From Streptomyces sp. NBC_00091 (GTDB taxonomy: Bacteria; Actinomycetota; Actinomycetes; Streptomycetales; Streptomycetaceae): a DNA stretch of 64,000 nt. Positions 10,236 through 19,617 of this stretch are shown one piece after another. The notes under the pieces were generated by a model. The model searched no databases. It was not told the origin of the DNA and worked only from the letters and a program-made list of their open reading frames with translations. Positions within the stretch are counted from its first letter, which is position 1; each line of letters starts with the position of its first letter. The stretch is taken from the NCBI RefSeq assembly GCF_026343185.1, contig NZ_JAPEMA010000001.1:186001-250000 (forward strand), in the 5' to 3' direction. The position numbers were made by a program, and so were the translations under genes.

Positions 10236-10412
10236 ACCACACATCAGAACCGTTGATCAACTGAGCTCCCGCGAACGTCCGAAAGTAGCCTGCAGGGCCC
10301 CCTGGGGAGAATCCGCAGCCCGCGCGTGCCGGACACTCCCCCGCACCTTGGGACTGGCCCTCCCGTACCGCCGACCACCTTCGACTGCACGCGGTTGCGG
10401 AGGGTAACGACT

Positions 10413-10444
10413 GCGGGTGGCACAGCATCTGCTGTGCCACCCGC
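10413..10444. other. Perfect 15-bp inverted repeat in the corA downstream gap
   Basis: GCGGGTGGCACAGCA, two bases, then its exact reverse complement. It lies 178 bases after the corA stop and 109 bases before the next gene. With almost no loop and no U-tract it may be a terminator, a protein site or a mobile-element end. The rest of 10236-10552 shows no gene I can support. Confidence 0.55.
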
Positions 10445-10552
10445 TGTCGCGACCAGGTCTGTCCTGTCTCCCCCGACGACTACAAACCGGCAGTCGTCCA
10501 ACAACCTTGCCCGTAGGGCGTCGATATCCGACCCCCTGTCTAGCCTGTCTCC

Positions 10553-11083
10553 GTGAAGCCCACCGATGACCGCCAGTTCCCCGCCGCGCTCGCCACTGCG
10601 ATGGCCGTTCGATTCGACTATGCCGACGGGAAGACCGGGGTCGATTTCGAACCCTTCCCGGCCTTCCTGTCCGCTGCCGAGACCACCGACTGGTTCCAGG
10701 CGTGGACCGGGAACAGCGAGTTGGACGGCAGCGACTTCCGCGTGTTCGGGCAGGACGGCACGGGCGGGTACGCGGCGATCTGGCTCATCCGCCCGAGCCG
10801 GCCACTGGCCGAGCAGCCCGTCATCTTCCTCGGGTATGAGGGAGAGACCGGTGTCGAAGCACACGACCTGGGCGACTTCCTGTGGCTACTGGCCGACGGC
10901 TTCGGCCCCTGGGAAGCCACCACCTCGTACGAGCCCGACTGGTACGCCCACCCCAATCCGGAGTTGGCAGCCATCGCCGAAGGATTCGCACCGCACCAGC
11001 GCCGGTCGGCGGCAGCCGTGATCGAGCTAGCGGCCCAGGAGTTCCCCGACTTCGACGACACCATCATGGAGCTCTGCCACTGA
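10553..11083 (+). CDS. Hypothetical protein, SUKH/SMI1-like
   Basis: 176-residue soluble acidic protein starting at GTG 10553. The layout resembles SMI1/KNR4 (SUKH) proteins, many of which are immunity or housekeeping scaffold proteins: DFRVFGQDGTGGYAAIWL, then PVIFLGYEGETGVEAHDLGDFLWLLADG. In that pattern a beta-rich segment leads to a status loop and a helix near the C-terminus. No toxin gene is recognisable beside it. Family assignment is by eye and moderate; existence as a gene is supported by codon use and its clean stop. Confidence 0.6.
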   Translation: MKPTDDRQFPAALATAMAVRFDYADGKTGVDFEPFPAFLSAAETTDWFQAWTGNSELDGSDFRVFGQDGTGGYAAIWLIRPSRPLAEQPVIFLGYEGETGVEAHDLGDFLWLLADGFGPWEATTSYEPDWYAHPNPELAAIAEGFAPHQRRSAAAVIELAAQEFPDFDDTIMELCH

Positions 11084-11164
11084 ACCCAGCGCCGTCGTCT
11101 CGGACGTTCACTCAAGTCCCCCACGCCGCCCTGCCGCATTCGAGCATCGCTGTAGCCTCCGGTC

Positions 11165-11428
11165 ATGAGCCGTGGGGAAGGCGAGGACAAGCTGGTCCTG
11201 GAGACCCGCGAAATGCTGGCCATCGGATGGAACGAGGAGGACGTCTTCGCCGAACTGGCCGCGCGCACCGGCGACTGGGGCGCCTCCGCGTTGGCTGTGT
11301 GTCTGGCCCTGGGAGTTCCCCGGACGGACGCCGAGGCCCGAATCCGCGAGCTTCGGCCCCTCTTCGAGGAGTTCGTGGTGGGCGAGCATGAAGTGGGCGT
11401 AGTGGTCGAGGGTGATGGTCGGGCTTGA
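11165..11428 (+). CDS. Small hypothetical protein, 3' end probably replaced
   Basis: 87-residue acidic helical protein from ATG 11165, reading REMLAIGWNEEDVFAELAARTGDW. The last 15-20 codons (from about 11375) run antisense into the integrase remnant, giving a Val/Gly-rich tail unlike the rest. The natural C-terminus was therefore probably lost where the integrase fragment was joined. Function not recognised; no domain named. Confidence 0.45.
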   Translation: MSRGEGEDKLVLETREMLAIGWNEEDVFAELAARTGDWGASALAVCLALGVPRTDAEARIRELRPLFEEFVVGEHEVGVVVEGDGRA

Positions 11429-12117
11429 GTGACCGAGCCACCAGGCGAGCGTCACGATGGACTCGCCCGCTTCGAGGAGGACCGAGGCGTAGATGTGCCG
11501 GAACACGTGGTAGCCGTCCTATCGGGAGGCCTTCCAACGCGCACCCTTCTCCCGTACGGGAATGACTCCGGACGTGGCAAGGCCGGCTTCCAGGCCTCGT
11601 CGTTGAAGATGTTGGCGCGGATGGCGTTGCCGTACGTCGTGGTAAGGACGAGCGGGAAGCTCTGCTTCTCCCGGTCGGGTTCCGGTCCGCCCCCAGGGGA
11701 GCTCGATGTCGACGGCCGGATGGTCGAGGAAATCCGCGGCCAGTTCCGTGGCCACCGACCGGGGCATGTCGACTATGCGCGTCTTGCCTCCCTTGGGCAG
11801 GGCGAAGTAGAGGCGCCCGGAGAGGAGTTGCACCTGCCTGCGCACCCGGGATGACACCGCGTTCGAAGTCGATGTCCTTCGGCGACAGCCCGAACACCTC
11901 GCGCTGGCGCAGCCCACACCCCAGCGTCGCGACGACGACCGGGATCCGGTAGCGAGGATTGATCACGTCCCGCACCCGTTGCGCCGTTGCCAGCGGCCAC
12001 GGGTCACGATCCTCGTCGGGGGCCTGCGGCCAGCGCACCGTCTTGGCCCGCATCGGGTTGCGGACGAGGCGCTTGTCGTCGATCGCGGTCTCGAAGATGT
12101 TAGACAGCGAGGTCGGC
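11380..12117 (-). pseudogene. Tyrosine site-specific integrase, truncated and frameshifted
   Basis: Remnant of a phage/ICE-type tyrosine recombinase on the minus strand, needing at least three frames to follow. 12116-11870: LSNIFETAIDDKRLVRNPM through GCGLRQREVFGLSPKDIDF (box I Arg). 11850-11700: LYFALPKGGKTRIVDMPRSV. Then PLVLTTTYGNAIRANIFN in another frame. 11515-11385: HVFRHIYASVLLEAG, WLGHSS and LDHYAHF, which supply HxxR, the second His and the Tyr nucleophile. The N-terminal DNA-binding half is missing. No intact excisionase or att repeats were identified. Confidence 0.88.
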
Positions 12118-13199
12118 GGCCAAGTCCTCCGGTCCCCGGGTGGCCATCCGCAACCGAGCGGCAGCCAGCAGTGCGGCTTCCAGATCGACGGAGTCGCTCA
12201 GCCTGTCGATCAGCCGAGCCGCCAAGGCTTCGGACTCCTCGAACACCGCGCGGTCGCACCGGTCCGCCACCAGGCGGACGCCCGCCTCGACGGTTTGGAA
12301 AGCCGCAACCCGCCAAGCAGCCTCCATCGCGCAGGCGTCGGCGACCTCGGCGACCAGTCGCCAGTAGACGTACATGAACTCCACCAGGCCGCGGTAATCG
12401 AGGAACTCGTCCCGGAACAGCAGATCCACCATGGCCTCGGCGGGCATCGCGCCGTGCTCCGCCAGAGCCTGCCGCATCTCATCTACTTCGCGCGCCCGTC
12501 GCTTCGCCTCGTCCAGCGACATGATCCGATCGCACACGTACTGCGCCAGCTCCATGAAGACGCCAACGGGGTCGATGACGAAGGTGACTGTCGGCTGGCC
12601 GTCCGCCTCGTAGGCCGGCTCACCGAAGCGCACAGAGCCGGCGCACACCTTCCCCCTTCGTGTTTCGAAACCAGCGCGGCGAGCGGATCGTCTGTGGCAG
12701 GCAGCACGTGGGACACGACCAGCATGACCGAGCCCGAGACATCCGCCGCCTCCCACCACCCTGGTGGCCGTTCCACATCGAGGTCGTGCACGAAGTACGC
12801 ACCCTCGGGGTCGAGGACGGACAACACGCCTCGTTCGTCCTGCGTGACACACCACCGGGGGGCGACAGGGTGACTGAACGGCAATTCGTCCAGTGAGAGG
12901 AGCGCTGGGAGGCCCCGCGCGTACGCGCGGGTGAACAGGCTGCCTCCTGCCCCGCCACCAGTGGTGAACGGGCTGATGCTGGCTAGCCCGACGGCCAGGC
13001 CGGCATGCCGGACACCTTCCACATCGGCGATGAACGCCCACCCGGTGACCTCCCGTGACAGTCGCAAGCCATCCCCCTTCGCGCCGCTGGCCATCGACAG
13101 GTTCAACGGTGGCACAGTCAACGGCCGGACCAGCCCGCTTCCCGGGCACGCGATGGTGATCTCAAAGGCGGCAATGTGCATGCCCCGCTGTGCGCTCAT
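12100..13199 (-). pseudogene. Unknown protein, interrupted by a frameshift near 12655
   Basis: About 365 codons are needed to cover two adjacent frames. From ATG 13199 the first frame reads MSAQRGMHIAAFEITIACPG to VSKHEGG. It then passes into nonsense, while the neighbouring frame continues sensibly as VCAGSVRFGEPAYEADGQ to EDLAADLAV. The switch is at a GGGGGAA run around 12655, so it is either a real single-base indel or a sequencing error in a homopolymer. The stop at 12100 lies inside the truncated integrase, so the C-terminus may also be altered. No family recognised. Alternative starts are 13271 and 13181. Confidence 0.55.
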
Positions 13200-13484
13200 C
13201 CTTACGCGGCCACGACTGTTCCGATTCGTACATGAACCTTCGCCCGCGAATCTGGGGGAATGAAGCCGCATTGAGGAGTGGCTGGGGAGGATCGGCTACA
13301 CAAGCGGGCAACACGGCGAAAGGGCCAGAAAGGCGGATCGTTGCAGGTCGGGCCGCCTATACCGACGACTTCCGCGGGTCAGCGGTGCGAGGGTGACGAC
13401 TTCAGCGCGACTGGATGTAGACGGCGGCTGAGGGACTGTGCGGCCGGTGGGGAGCGGGCGAGTGTCCTCGTCGAAGAGGCCGGC

Positions 13485-15128
13485 TTACGACGGTTGTTCC
13501 CAGAGGGTCAGTTCCGCCTTGTAGTCGGGCGTTGCGCCGGGGCGCCCGGTGATGTCGTCTGTGCGAGGGATGACAGCGGTGATTTTCAGCATTGCCAAGT
13601 AGCCGCCGGACGTCTCGAGACACAGGAGATCACCTTGGACGATGGCGGCGGAGGCGCCGTACAGCTCGGTGGCCGCCAGCTCCTTCGACAGGTCGCTCTT
13701 CTTCACGCTGTCCGCGCACTGCTCCGGCGTGGCCCCGGTGCTCTTGCCCCACGCGCCCTTGCCGGTGACAGCGAATTTGCTCCTCGACATGGAGAGCTCA
13801 CCGTCGTCGTAGTTTGCCTTTGGATATCCCTTGTCGATGTCGATGAAGTCGATGAGGCTTTTGCGTGTGAGCGAAATCGGCTTGCTCTGTTCGGCAGCGC
13901 GATATCCCCTCTTGTCTTCGCCGTCGCGGGTGAGCACCCAGGCGCCGCCCGCGGTCAGGGCCAGCGCGACGGCCAGGCCGCCGATGATTACCGTCTTCCG
14001 GTTGGCCCCTGCCCTCCGGGCGGGTGGCAGGTGCGGGGTAGGCGGGGGCGGGGTGGCGGTCTGGGTTGGGGCGTACGCGCCTTGGTGGGGCCGGCTGGCG
14101 GCGTTGGGCGCCGCCTGGGTCGGGACGTATGCGGGCTGGTGCGGGTGGCTCGGTGGAACGGGCTGCGGCTGCTCCTGGGCAGGGGGCTGTGCCCCGGGCC
14201 GTGGTGGCGGCTGCTGAGCGGCCTGCTCGCGGCGGGCGATCTCCCCTGCGAGCCGGGGCGGCAACCAGTCGTCGAAGTCGGGCAGCTGCCGGCCGGACGC
14301 CTGCTGGCACCAGTCCGCGAGGGCGGCGGGGGTGGGCCGGGCGGCCGGGTCCGCGGCCAGGCATGCCTGGAGGAGCGGGCGCAGGTGGTCCGGGTAGCCG
14401 CTCAGGTCCGGCGGCTGCGCTTGCGTGTTGGCGATCTGGGCGGCGATGGAGAGGCCGGAGCCGTCGCCGTAGGGGTGGCGACCGGTCGCCACGACGGCCG
14501 CGATCAGTCCGAGGGCGAAGACGTCGGTGGCCGGGGTGACCTCTCTTCCCAGGGCATGCTCCGGCGACATGTACTGCGGAGTGCCGATGAAGCCGCCGGT
14601 CTGGGTGAGCTGGGTGGTGTCGGTGGCGCGTGCGATGCCGAAGTCGATGACCCAGGGGCCCTGGGAGCTGAGCAGGATGTTGCTGGGCTTGAGATCGCGG
14701 TGGATGACCGATGCGGCATGCACCGACACCAGCGCACGGGCGGTGCAGCCGATGAGCTGGAGTGCGGCCGGCAGGGGCAGCGGGCCGAAGGCGGCGAGGG
14801 CCTCGTCAAGCGCGAGCCCGGGGACGTAGGAGGTGGCGATCCAGGGCTGGTCGCCGTTCATGTTGTGGTCCAGTACCGGCACGATGTGGTAGCCGGAGAC
14901 CCGGCGGGCCGCCTGGACCTCGGCCTCGAAGCGTGCACGGAAGTGCGCGTCCTGAGCGAACTCGCGGCGGATCAGCTTCAGCGCGACCGGCTGCTCGCCT
15001 CGGGTACGCGTGAGGTAGACCGAGCCCATGCCGCCCTCGCCGATCCTGGCGAGGAGTTGGTAGCCGGCGACCTCGGTCGGGTCGTCCGGCCCCAGTGGCT
15101 TCAGCACGGGCTGATCGGTATGAGGCAT
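13485..15128 (-). CDS. Membrane-anchored Ser/Thr protein kinase (PknB-like)
   Basis: Hanks-type kinase of 547 residues, phosphorylating Ser/Thr of unknown partners. Cytoplasmic kinase domain (about 20-275): GEGGMGSVYL nucleotide loop, VALKLI Lys, HRDLKPSNIL catalytic loop, VIDFGIA (DFG) and GTPQYMSPEHA. A Pro/Gln-rich linker follows (about 310-385) with repeated YxPTQ motifs, then one membrane segment VIIGGLAVALALTAGGAWVL and an extracellular domain of about 130 residues with two Cys, possibly disulfide-linked. That sensor is not PASTA. The ATG at 15128 has AGGGGGAA upstream; the frame stays open to 15215 without a better start. It stands alone, divergent from the flavoenzyme gene. Confidence 0.93.
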   Translation of the reverse strand: MPHTDQPVLKPLGPDDPTEVAGYQLLARIGEGGMGSVYLTRTRGEQPVALKLIRREFAQDAHFRARFEAEVQAARRVSGYHIVPVLDHNMNGDQPWIATSYVPGLALDEALAAFGPLPLPAALQLIGCTARALVSVHAASVIHRDLKPSNILLSSQGPWVIDFGIARATDTTQLTQTGGFIGTPQYMSPEHALGREVTPATDVFALGLIAAVVATGRHPYGDGSGLSIAAQIANTQAQPPDLSGYPDHLRPLLQACLAADPAARPTPAALADWCQQASGRQLPDFDDWLPPRLAGEIARREQAAQQPPPRPGAQPPAQEQPQPVPPSHPHQPAYVPTQAAPNAASRPHQGAYAPTQTATPPPPTPHLPPARRAGANRKTVIIGGLAVALALTAGGAWVLTRDGEDKRGYRAAEQSKPISLTRKSLIDFIDIDKGYPKANYDDGELSMSRSKFAVTGKGAWGKSTGATPEQCADSVKKSDLSKELAATELYGASAAIVQGDLLCLETSGGYLAMLKITAVIPRTDDITGRPGATPDYKAELTLWEQPS

Positions 15129-15377
15129 GGGTTCCCCCTGAGGTGCGCGGCAGTCGTCTGATGCTATCGATGGCATGCCCAGGCCATCCGGCGCCCGGAG
15201 GCCCGCGGGAATCACGATCTCGCATCGTGGTCAACGACGTGCTGTGGCGCGGGGCGGTTCCGGATGGACCGGCTCCGGACGCGCTCGCGCTGCTGCTGCT
15301 CGGAGTTCGGCGCGCGGCCGGTGTGGCCCGGCACCACGGGGGAAGCCTGTGAGGCGATGCGTACGGGAGGGAACTCT

Positions 15378-16826
15378 GTGGCGGACGTCGACGTCGTGGT
15401 CGTGGGCGCGGGGGTGCTGGGCAGGTCGATCGCGTACGCGCTGGCGTGTGCCGAGCCCGGGCTGCGGATCGTGGTGTCGGGGCAGCACGGTCCCGGCGCC
15501 TCGCAGGCGGCCGGCGCCATGCTGGGCGTACTGGGCGAGGTGACGGCGGCCGCGCTGCGGACCCGGCACGGCGAACTGCGCCTGGCGATGGCCGTGGAGG
15601 CCACCGCGCGCTGGCCGGCCTGGCGTGAGGGCGTACGGGAACGGGCCGGGGTGGCGGCGCCCGCGGACGGGTACGGGGCGGGGACGTACATCCTGCTCAA
15701 CGCGGCTTCCGGGCCGCTGGACGAGTCGGCGCTCGAGGCCGTGCGCGCGGCCGGCGCCCGCTACGGACTGCCCGTCGAGGAGAGCGCCGTCTCGGACGTC
15801 CCCGCCTACCGGCCGCTGGACAACGACCGGGCGCTGCGGGCCGTCTTCCTGCCCCAGGAGCGGTTCCTGGACGCACGGCGATGGCTGCAGACCCTGGACG
15901 CGGCGCTCCGGGCGCTGCCGAACGTGCGCCGCACCGGGGCCGGCCGGCTGCGCGCCCACGGCAATGCGTACGAACTCGCCGTCCGTCACGGCAAGTTCAG
16001 GGCCGGCCGGGTCGTCGTGGCGGCCGGCGCGTGGTCCAGCGCACTCCTGGACCGCGTCGACCCGGAACTGCCCGTCCTGCCGGTGGTCGCGGCCGAAGGC
16101 ACCGCCGTCGCCCTCCGCCCCACCGCCCCGGTGCCCCCGGTGGTGTTACGCACGCCAAACCGCGCGTACGCGTGCGGGCTCCACGCCGTCCCGCAGGCCG
16201 ACGGCACCTGGTACCTCGGCGCCTCCGCCGCACCGGTCCTCCACCCCGGCGACGCGCCGACCGCCGGCGCCCTGCGTTTCCTCCTCGACGCGGGTCTCGG
16301 CCAACTGCACCACGGCCTGACGGACGCCAGGATCGACCGGGTCCACCATGGCAACCGCCCGGTGGGACTCGACGGGCACCCGCTCCTGGGGAACGTCGGG
16401 CGCCCCGGTCTGTGGGTGGCCACCGGCACGCACCGCGACGGCCTGCACGCCTCCCCGTTGATCGCCCAGGAGATCGCCGCCGAGATCCTGCACGGCACTC
16501 CGAGCCCTTGGCTGGCCCCGTGGCAGCCGGGCCGGAAGCCGATCGCCGACCGGACGGCCGCCGAAGCCGTCGAGGAGGCGGCGGCCCACCACGCGGCCCT
16601 CGCCGCCGAATCCCGCATGCGCCCGCCCCTGACCGGCGACTGGCCCGGCCTGCTCGCCGACGCCTACCGGCAGCTCATGGAGCAGACGTACGCACGGATG
16701 CCGGACGGCTACGTCCTCCCTCCAGAGCTCGCGCCGCTCGGCTACGAACACGGGCCCGCGCTCGCGAAACTCGCCCGGAGCCACCTCGACCGCCTGGCGG
16801 GCGGGGAGAGCCCCGGCGGCCGGTGA
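15378..16826 (+). CDS. FAD-dependent oxidoreductase (DAO/ThiO-like)
   Basis: Flavoenzyme of the D-amino-acid/glycine oxidase superfamily, about 482 residues. The N-terminal Rossmann motif is VDVVVVGAGVLGRSIAYALA; RVVVAAGAWSSALL lies mid-protein; GNRPVGLDGHPLLG and GLWVATGTHRDGLHASPLIAQEIA form the C-terminal FAD/substrate region. The C-terminal 90 residues are an unusual helical extension. GTG 15378 is preferred because GGGAGG stands eight bases before it; an ATG at 15357 is in frame. A TTA leucine codon at 16146-16148 may make translation depend on bldA. Substrate unknown. Confidence 0.85.
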   Translation: MADVDVVVVGAGVLGRSIAYALACAEPGLRIVVSGQHGPGASQAAGAMLGVLGEVTAAALRTRHGELRLAMAVEATARWPAWREGVRERAGVAAPADGYGAGTYILLNAASGPLDESALEAVRAAGARYGLPVEESAVSDVPAYRPLDNDRALRAVFLPQERFLDARRWLQTLDAALRALPNVRRTGAGRLRAHGNAYELAVRHGKFRAGRVVVAAGAWSSALLDRVDPELPVLPVVAAEGTAVALRPTAPVPPVVLRTPNRAYACGLHAVPQADGTWYLGASAAPVLHPGDAPTAGALRFLLDAGLGQLHHGLTDARIDRVHHGNRPVGLDGHPLLGNVGRPGLWVATGTHRDGLHASPLIAQEIAAEILHGTPSPWLAPWQPGRKPIADRTAAEAVEEAAAHHAALAAESRMRPPLTGDWPGLLADAYRQLMEQTYARMPDGYVLPPELAPLGYEHGPALAKLARSHLDRLAGGESPGGR

Positions 16827-16854
16827 ACGCCTCAGCCGGCATGAACATCGGCGA

Positions 16855-17065
16855 GGCTGGGCGGCGTCCCACACGCCGGTGCGGGCGATCTCGGCCACCC
16901 GGTCCGCGAAGTCGCGGGGCTTGCGGTGGAGGGCGCGCCCGACGGCGTCGGCCGGCGAGCTGTTGCGGCCGTCGAAGAACCGCACGTCCACGCCTCGCTC
17001 GATCAGCCTCCGGGTCACCCGGCGGCCGACCCGGGCGGTACCACCGAGGACCAACTTCGTGTGCT
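16855..17065 (-). pseudogene. Fragment of an NmrA-like NAD(P)H-binding protein
   Basis: On the minus strand, TKLVLGGTARVGRRVTRRLIERGVDVR is the N-terminal NAD(P)-binding motif of an NmrA/atypical SDR protein. It is joined directly to FDGRNSSPADAVGRALHRKPRDFADRVAEIARTGVWD, which matches the C-terminal end of the same family. About 200 residues in between are gone, so this is an internal deletion derivative. Confidence 0.7.
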
Positions 17066-17305
17066 CGTTCCGGGCCTCTGGGAGTTCTTCGCGCAGAACG
17101 TCCACCCCGGCACCATCCGGCTGGACGGTGACACCGCGGTCGGCCGTGCGTACGTCCAGGAGTTCGGGCGGATGCGCGACGGCAGCTCGCACCCGAACTA
17201 CGCCGTGTACCACGACCGCTACCAGCGCACCCCCGACGGCTGGAAGTCCGCCGAGCGCGTCTACGAGGTCACGTACCTCGACTCCACTCCCCTGGCGGGC
17301 TCGCC
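17066..17305 (+). pseudogene. Fragment of a SnoaL-like (NTF2-fold) protein
   Basis: The plus-strand frame reads HPGTIRLDGDTAVGRAYVQEFGRM, then NYAVYHDRYQRTPDGWKSAERVYEV, the C-terminal half of a SnoaL-like polyketide-cyclase/NTF2-fold protein. The N-terminal half is missing; the frame upstream is antisense to the NmrA fragment. The two remnants lie back to back, so one rearrangement may have removed both 5' ends. Confidence 0.6.
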
Positions 17306-17345
17306 GCTCCACGCCGCGCCCGGGGCCCGAGGGTCCCGCCGCGGA

Positions 17346-17371
17346 GCGGCTACTCCCCACGGAGTAGCCGC
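17346..17371. terminator. Perfect 11-bp hairpin
   Basis: GCGGCTACTCC, loop CCAC, GGAGTAGCCGC. It lies after the SnoaL fragment and 130 bases before the membrane protein pair. No U-tract. Confidence 0.55.
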
Positions 17372-17501
17372 GCCTCCTGCCGCTGTGGGACGACCGCGGC
17401 GCCACGCGGCGGCATTCTGGCTGTCGGACACCGGGGCTCCACGCCCGCACCGCCCGCCGGGGTCCCCCACCGAACCCCTTCACCCACCAACCGGAGATGT
17501 C

Positions 17502-18203
17502 ATGCCCACATCACTCCTCCACGACCCGCACGCGACCTCGCTCCGCGGCGCCGCCCCGCTGCTCGCCTTCTCGCTCGCCTACGCCGTACTCACCGCTGCG
17601 TACGTCGTCACCAACCGCGCCACCCCGCAGCCCGACACCCCCGGCGGCGACATCCTGCGCCAGTACGTACGCGACCACGGCGCAGCGATCGACCTGGGCG
17701 CCTTCCTGCTGCTCGTCGCCGCCGTGCTCCTGGTGCCCCTCGCCGCCACCCTGGCCCGGCTGGTGCGGCGGGGGCAGGGGCGGGACCAGGGCGCCGCGGC
17801 GGCGACGGCCCTCGCCGGCGGACTGCTGGCCAGTGGCGCACTGGCCTCCAGCGCCGCGCTCAGCTGGACCCTCGGCCGGCTCCCCGAGGAGGCACCCGCA
17901 GCCCTGGCCCGCGCCCTGGCAGACCTGTCGTTCCTCGCCGGCGGCCTCGGATACGCCGTGTCCTTCGCCCTCCTGGCGGCAGGCACCTGCCTGGCAGCCC
18001 GCGGGAGCGGGCTCCTCCCGCGCGCCTGCGCCACCACCGGGCTGGTCATCGCCGCCGCCGGACTGGCCGCCACCCTCATGCTCCTCGTCTTCGGCTTCAG
18101 CTACCTGTTGCCCGTCGTCCGCTTCGGTGGCACGGCATGGCTGCTGTGGGCCGCGTTCACCCTGGTCCGCTCGCGCCCGACCGCACCAGCGGTGAACGCA
18201 TGA
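17502..18203 (+). CDS. Six-helix membrane protein, unknown function
   Basis: 233-residue integral membrane protein with about six hydrophobic segments, for example LLAFSLAYAVLTAAYVVT, AIDLGAFLLLVAAVLLVPLAATL and LVIAAAGLAATLMLLVFGFSYLLPVV. The ATG at 17502 follows GGAG. Its stop overlaps the start of the next membrane protein by four bases (ATGA), so the two are translationally coupled and probably form one complex or pathway. No family named with confidence. Confidence 0.75.
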   Translation: MPTSLLHDPHATSLRGAAPLLAFSLAYAVLTAAYVVTNRATPQPDTPGGDILRQYVRDHGAAIDLGAFLLLVAAVLLVPLAATLARLVRRGQGRDQGAAAATALAGGLLASGALASSAALSWTLGRLPEEAPAALARALADLSFLAGGLGYAVSFALLAAGTCLAARGSGLLPRACATTGLVIAAAGLAATLMLLVFGFSYLLPVVRFGGTAWLLWAAFTLVRSRPTAPAVNA

Positions 18204-19090
18204 CCGCCGCCTCGGCCGCCGTACGATGGCGCTCGGCCTGGCAGATCCCCGTCGGCGCGGGCCTGCTGCTGCTCGCGTCCGCCGCCTTCCACACGATCGT
18301 CCTCACGCTTGCCGGCGGCCCGTGGGACGGCCCCGTCTCCTGGCGGAAACCGATCACCTTCGGGCTGTCCTTCGGCATCAGCGTGCTGACCGTCGCCTGG
18401 ATCTGCCGGCTCCTCCCGCTCGCCGCGCGCACCCTCGCGCTCCTCCTGGGCGCGTTCACCGCGGCATCCCTGCTGGAGACCGGTCTGATCACCCTCCAGG
18501 CGTGGCGCGGTGTCCCCTCGCACTTCAATACCGAGACCACCTTCGACACCTTCGTCACTCGCGCCCTCGCGGCCGGCGGCATCACCCTCATCGCGGTCGT
18601 CGTCGCACTGACCGTCGCCGCGCTGCGCCCCAACCCGGCGGTCGCCCCCAGCATGCGGCTCGCGCTCCGCGCCGGGCTGGTGGCGCTCACCGGCTCCATG
18701 GCGGCCGGAGCGGTGATGATCGCCTACGGGCTGACGCTGGAAGGCGCGGGCCGCGCCGCCGAGGCCTACCGGGCGGCGGGCTTCCTGCGCCCCGCCCATG
18801 CCGTCACCATGCACGCCGTGCTGCTGTTGCCCTCGCTGGCCTGGTTCCTGAGCCGTACCCGACGACCGGAGGCGGAACGGCTACGCCTCATCCGCATCAC
18901 CGTCGCCGCGTACGGTGCGGGCGTTGCGCTGGTCACCGCCGCGGCCGCGGTCGGCCTCACCTTCGCCACCCCGGCCACCACGGCCGCGGTGAGCGCGGGC
19001 GTCACGATGGCCCCCGCATTGGCGTCCTTGGCGTTCGGCGTATCGCCGGTCGTGGGCGAGAACCGCAGTTCCACCATGCCTGGGTCATGA
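18200..19090 (+). CDS. Eight-helix membrane protein, unknown function
   Basis: 296-residue integral membrane protein, coupled to the preceding gene by an ATGA overlap. Seven or eight hydrophobic segments are visible, starting IPVGAGLLLLASAAFHTIVLTLAG. The segment DGPVSWRKPITFGLSFG resembles a conserved loop of uncharacterised actinobacterial membrane proteins. No transport or enzyme motif found. The 3' end at GENRSSTMPGS is followed by a long gene-poor stretch. Confidence 0.75.
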   Translation: MTAASAAVRWRSAWQIPVGAGLLLLASAAFHTIVLTLAGGPWDGPVSWRKPITFGLSFGISVLTVAWICRLLPLAARTLALLLGAFTAASLLETGLITLQAWRGVPSHFNTETTFDTFVTRALAAGGITLIAVVVALTVAALRPNPAVAPSMRLALRAGLVALTGSMAAGAVMIAYGLTLEGAGRAAEAYRAAGFLRPAHAVTMHAVLLLPSLAWFLSRTRRPEAERLRLIRITVAAYGAGVALVTAAAAVGLTFATPATTAAVSAGVTMAPALASLAFGVSPVVGENRSSTMPGS

Positions 19091-19617
19091 CACATGACGC
19101 ATACCGCGAGCAAGGAGCACCCCAGGCCCGTCGCGAGCGCGGGCAGCGCAGCGGCAGAGGGCACTGCCCACGGCACTGGGGATTCGCCCCGCCCGTTCTG
19201 AAGCCTTCATCCGCCTCACATTTACGCGGCGTATTTTTCTGCAGCTTCCTCGCGACATCCCTGTCAGAGCACTCGCCTTCGCGAAAACGTCGGCCAGTTT
19301 TTATCGCGGCCGATTGAACGGGGCCCGAATGGGCCGGATGTTCCGCTTGAAGGGTCCAGTGAAGTTCTACTGCACTTACGTACCATTGGAGGGCGTGTCA
19401 ATTTTCGAGACAGCCGCGGATTTCCACGGACGGAATTTGGCGGATGAATCACCCCGCGCGCACCTGATGGTCGCCGCATGCCGAACCACTGGCCCGACTA
19501 CTGGTTGGTAGCTGGCATTGCGGCAGTGATTCACGGATTCCCTACCTGATCCTCTTACCACAGAGGCGAATGAGCTTCCGGTGAGCGTTGGGGCGCCCTC
19601 AAAAAGGAAGTCTTCTC
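19091..19617. other. Gene-poor stretch before the UDP-sugar dehydrogenase remnant
   Basis: 527 bases with no supported gene. The section 19200-19560 is clearly less GC-rich than the window, with short runs such as GTATTTTTC and AGTTTTTATC, suggesting foreign or decayed DNA. A 65-codon open frame at 19314-19511 has no recognisable homologue and atypical codon use. An AAGGA motif before GTG 19618 marks the start of the next gene. Confidence 0.5.

Noticed and set aside
11380..12117. tRNA gene as attachment site beside the integrase
   Set aside because: No cloverleaf or TPsiC-like GGTTCRAATCC stretch found around 10.2-13.5 kb.
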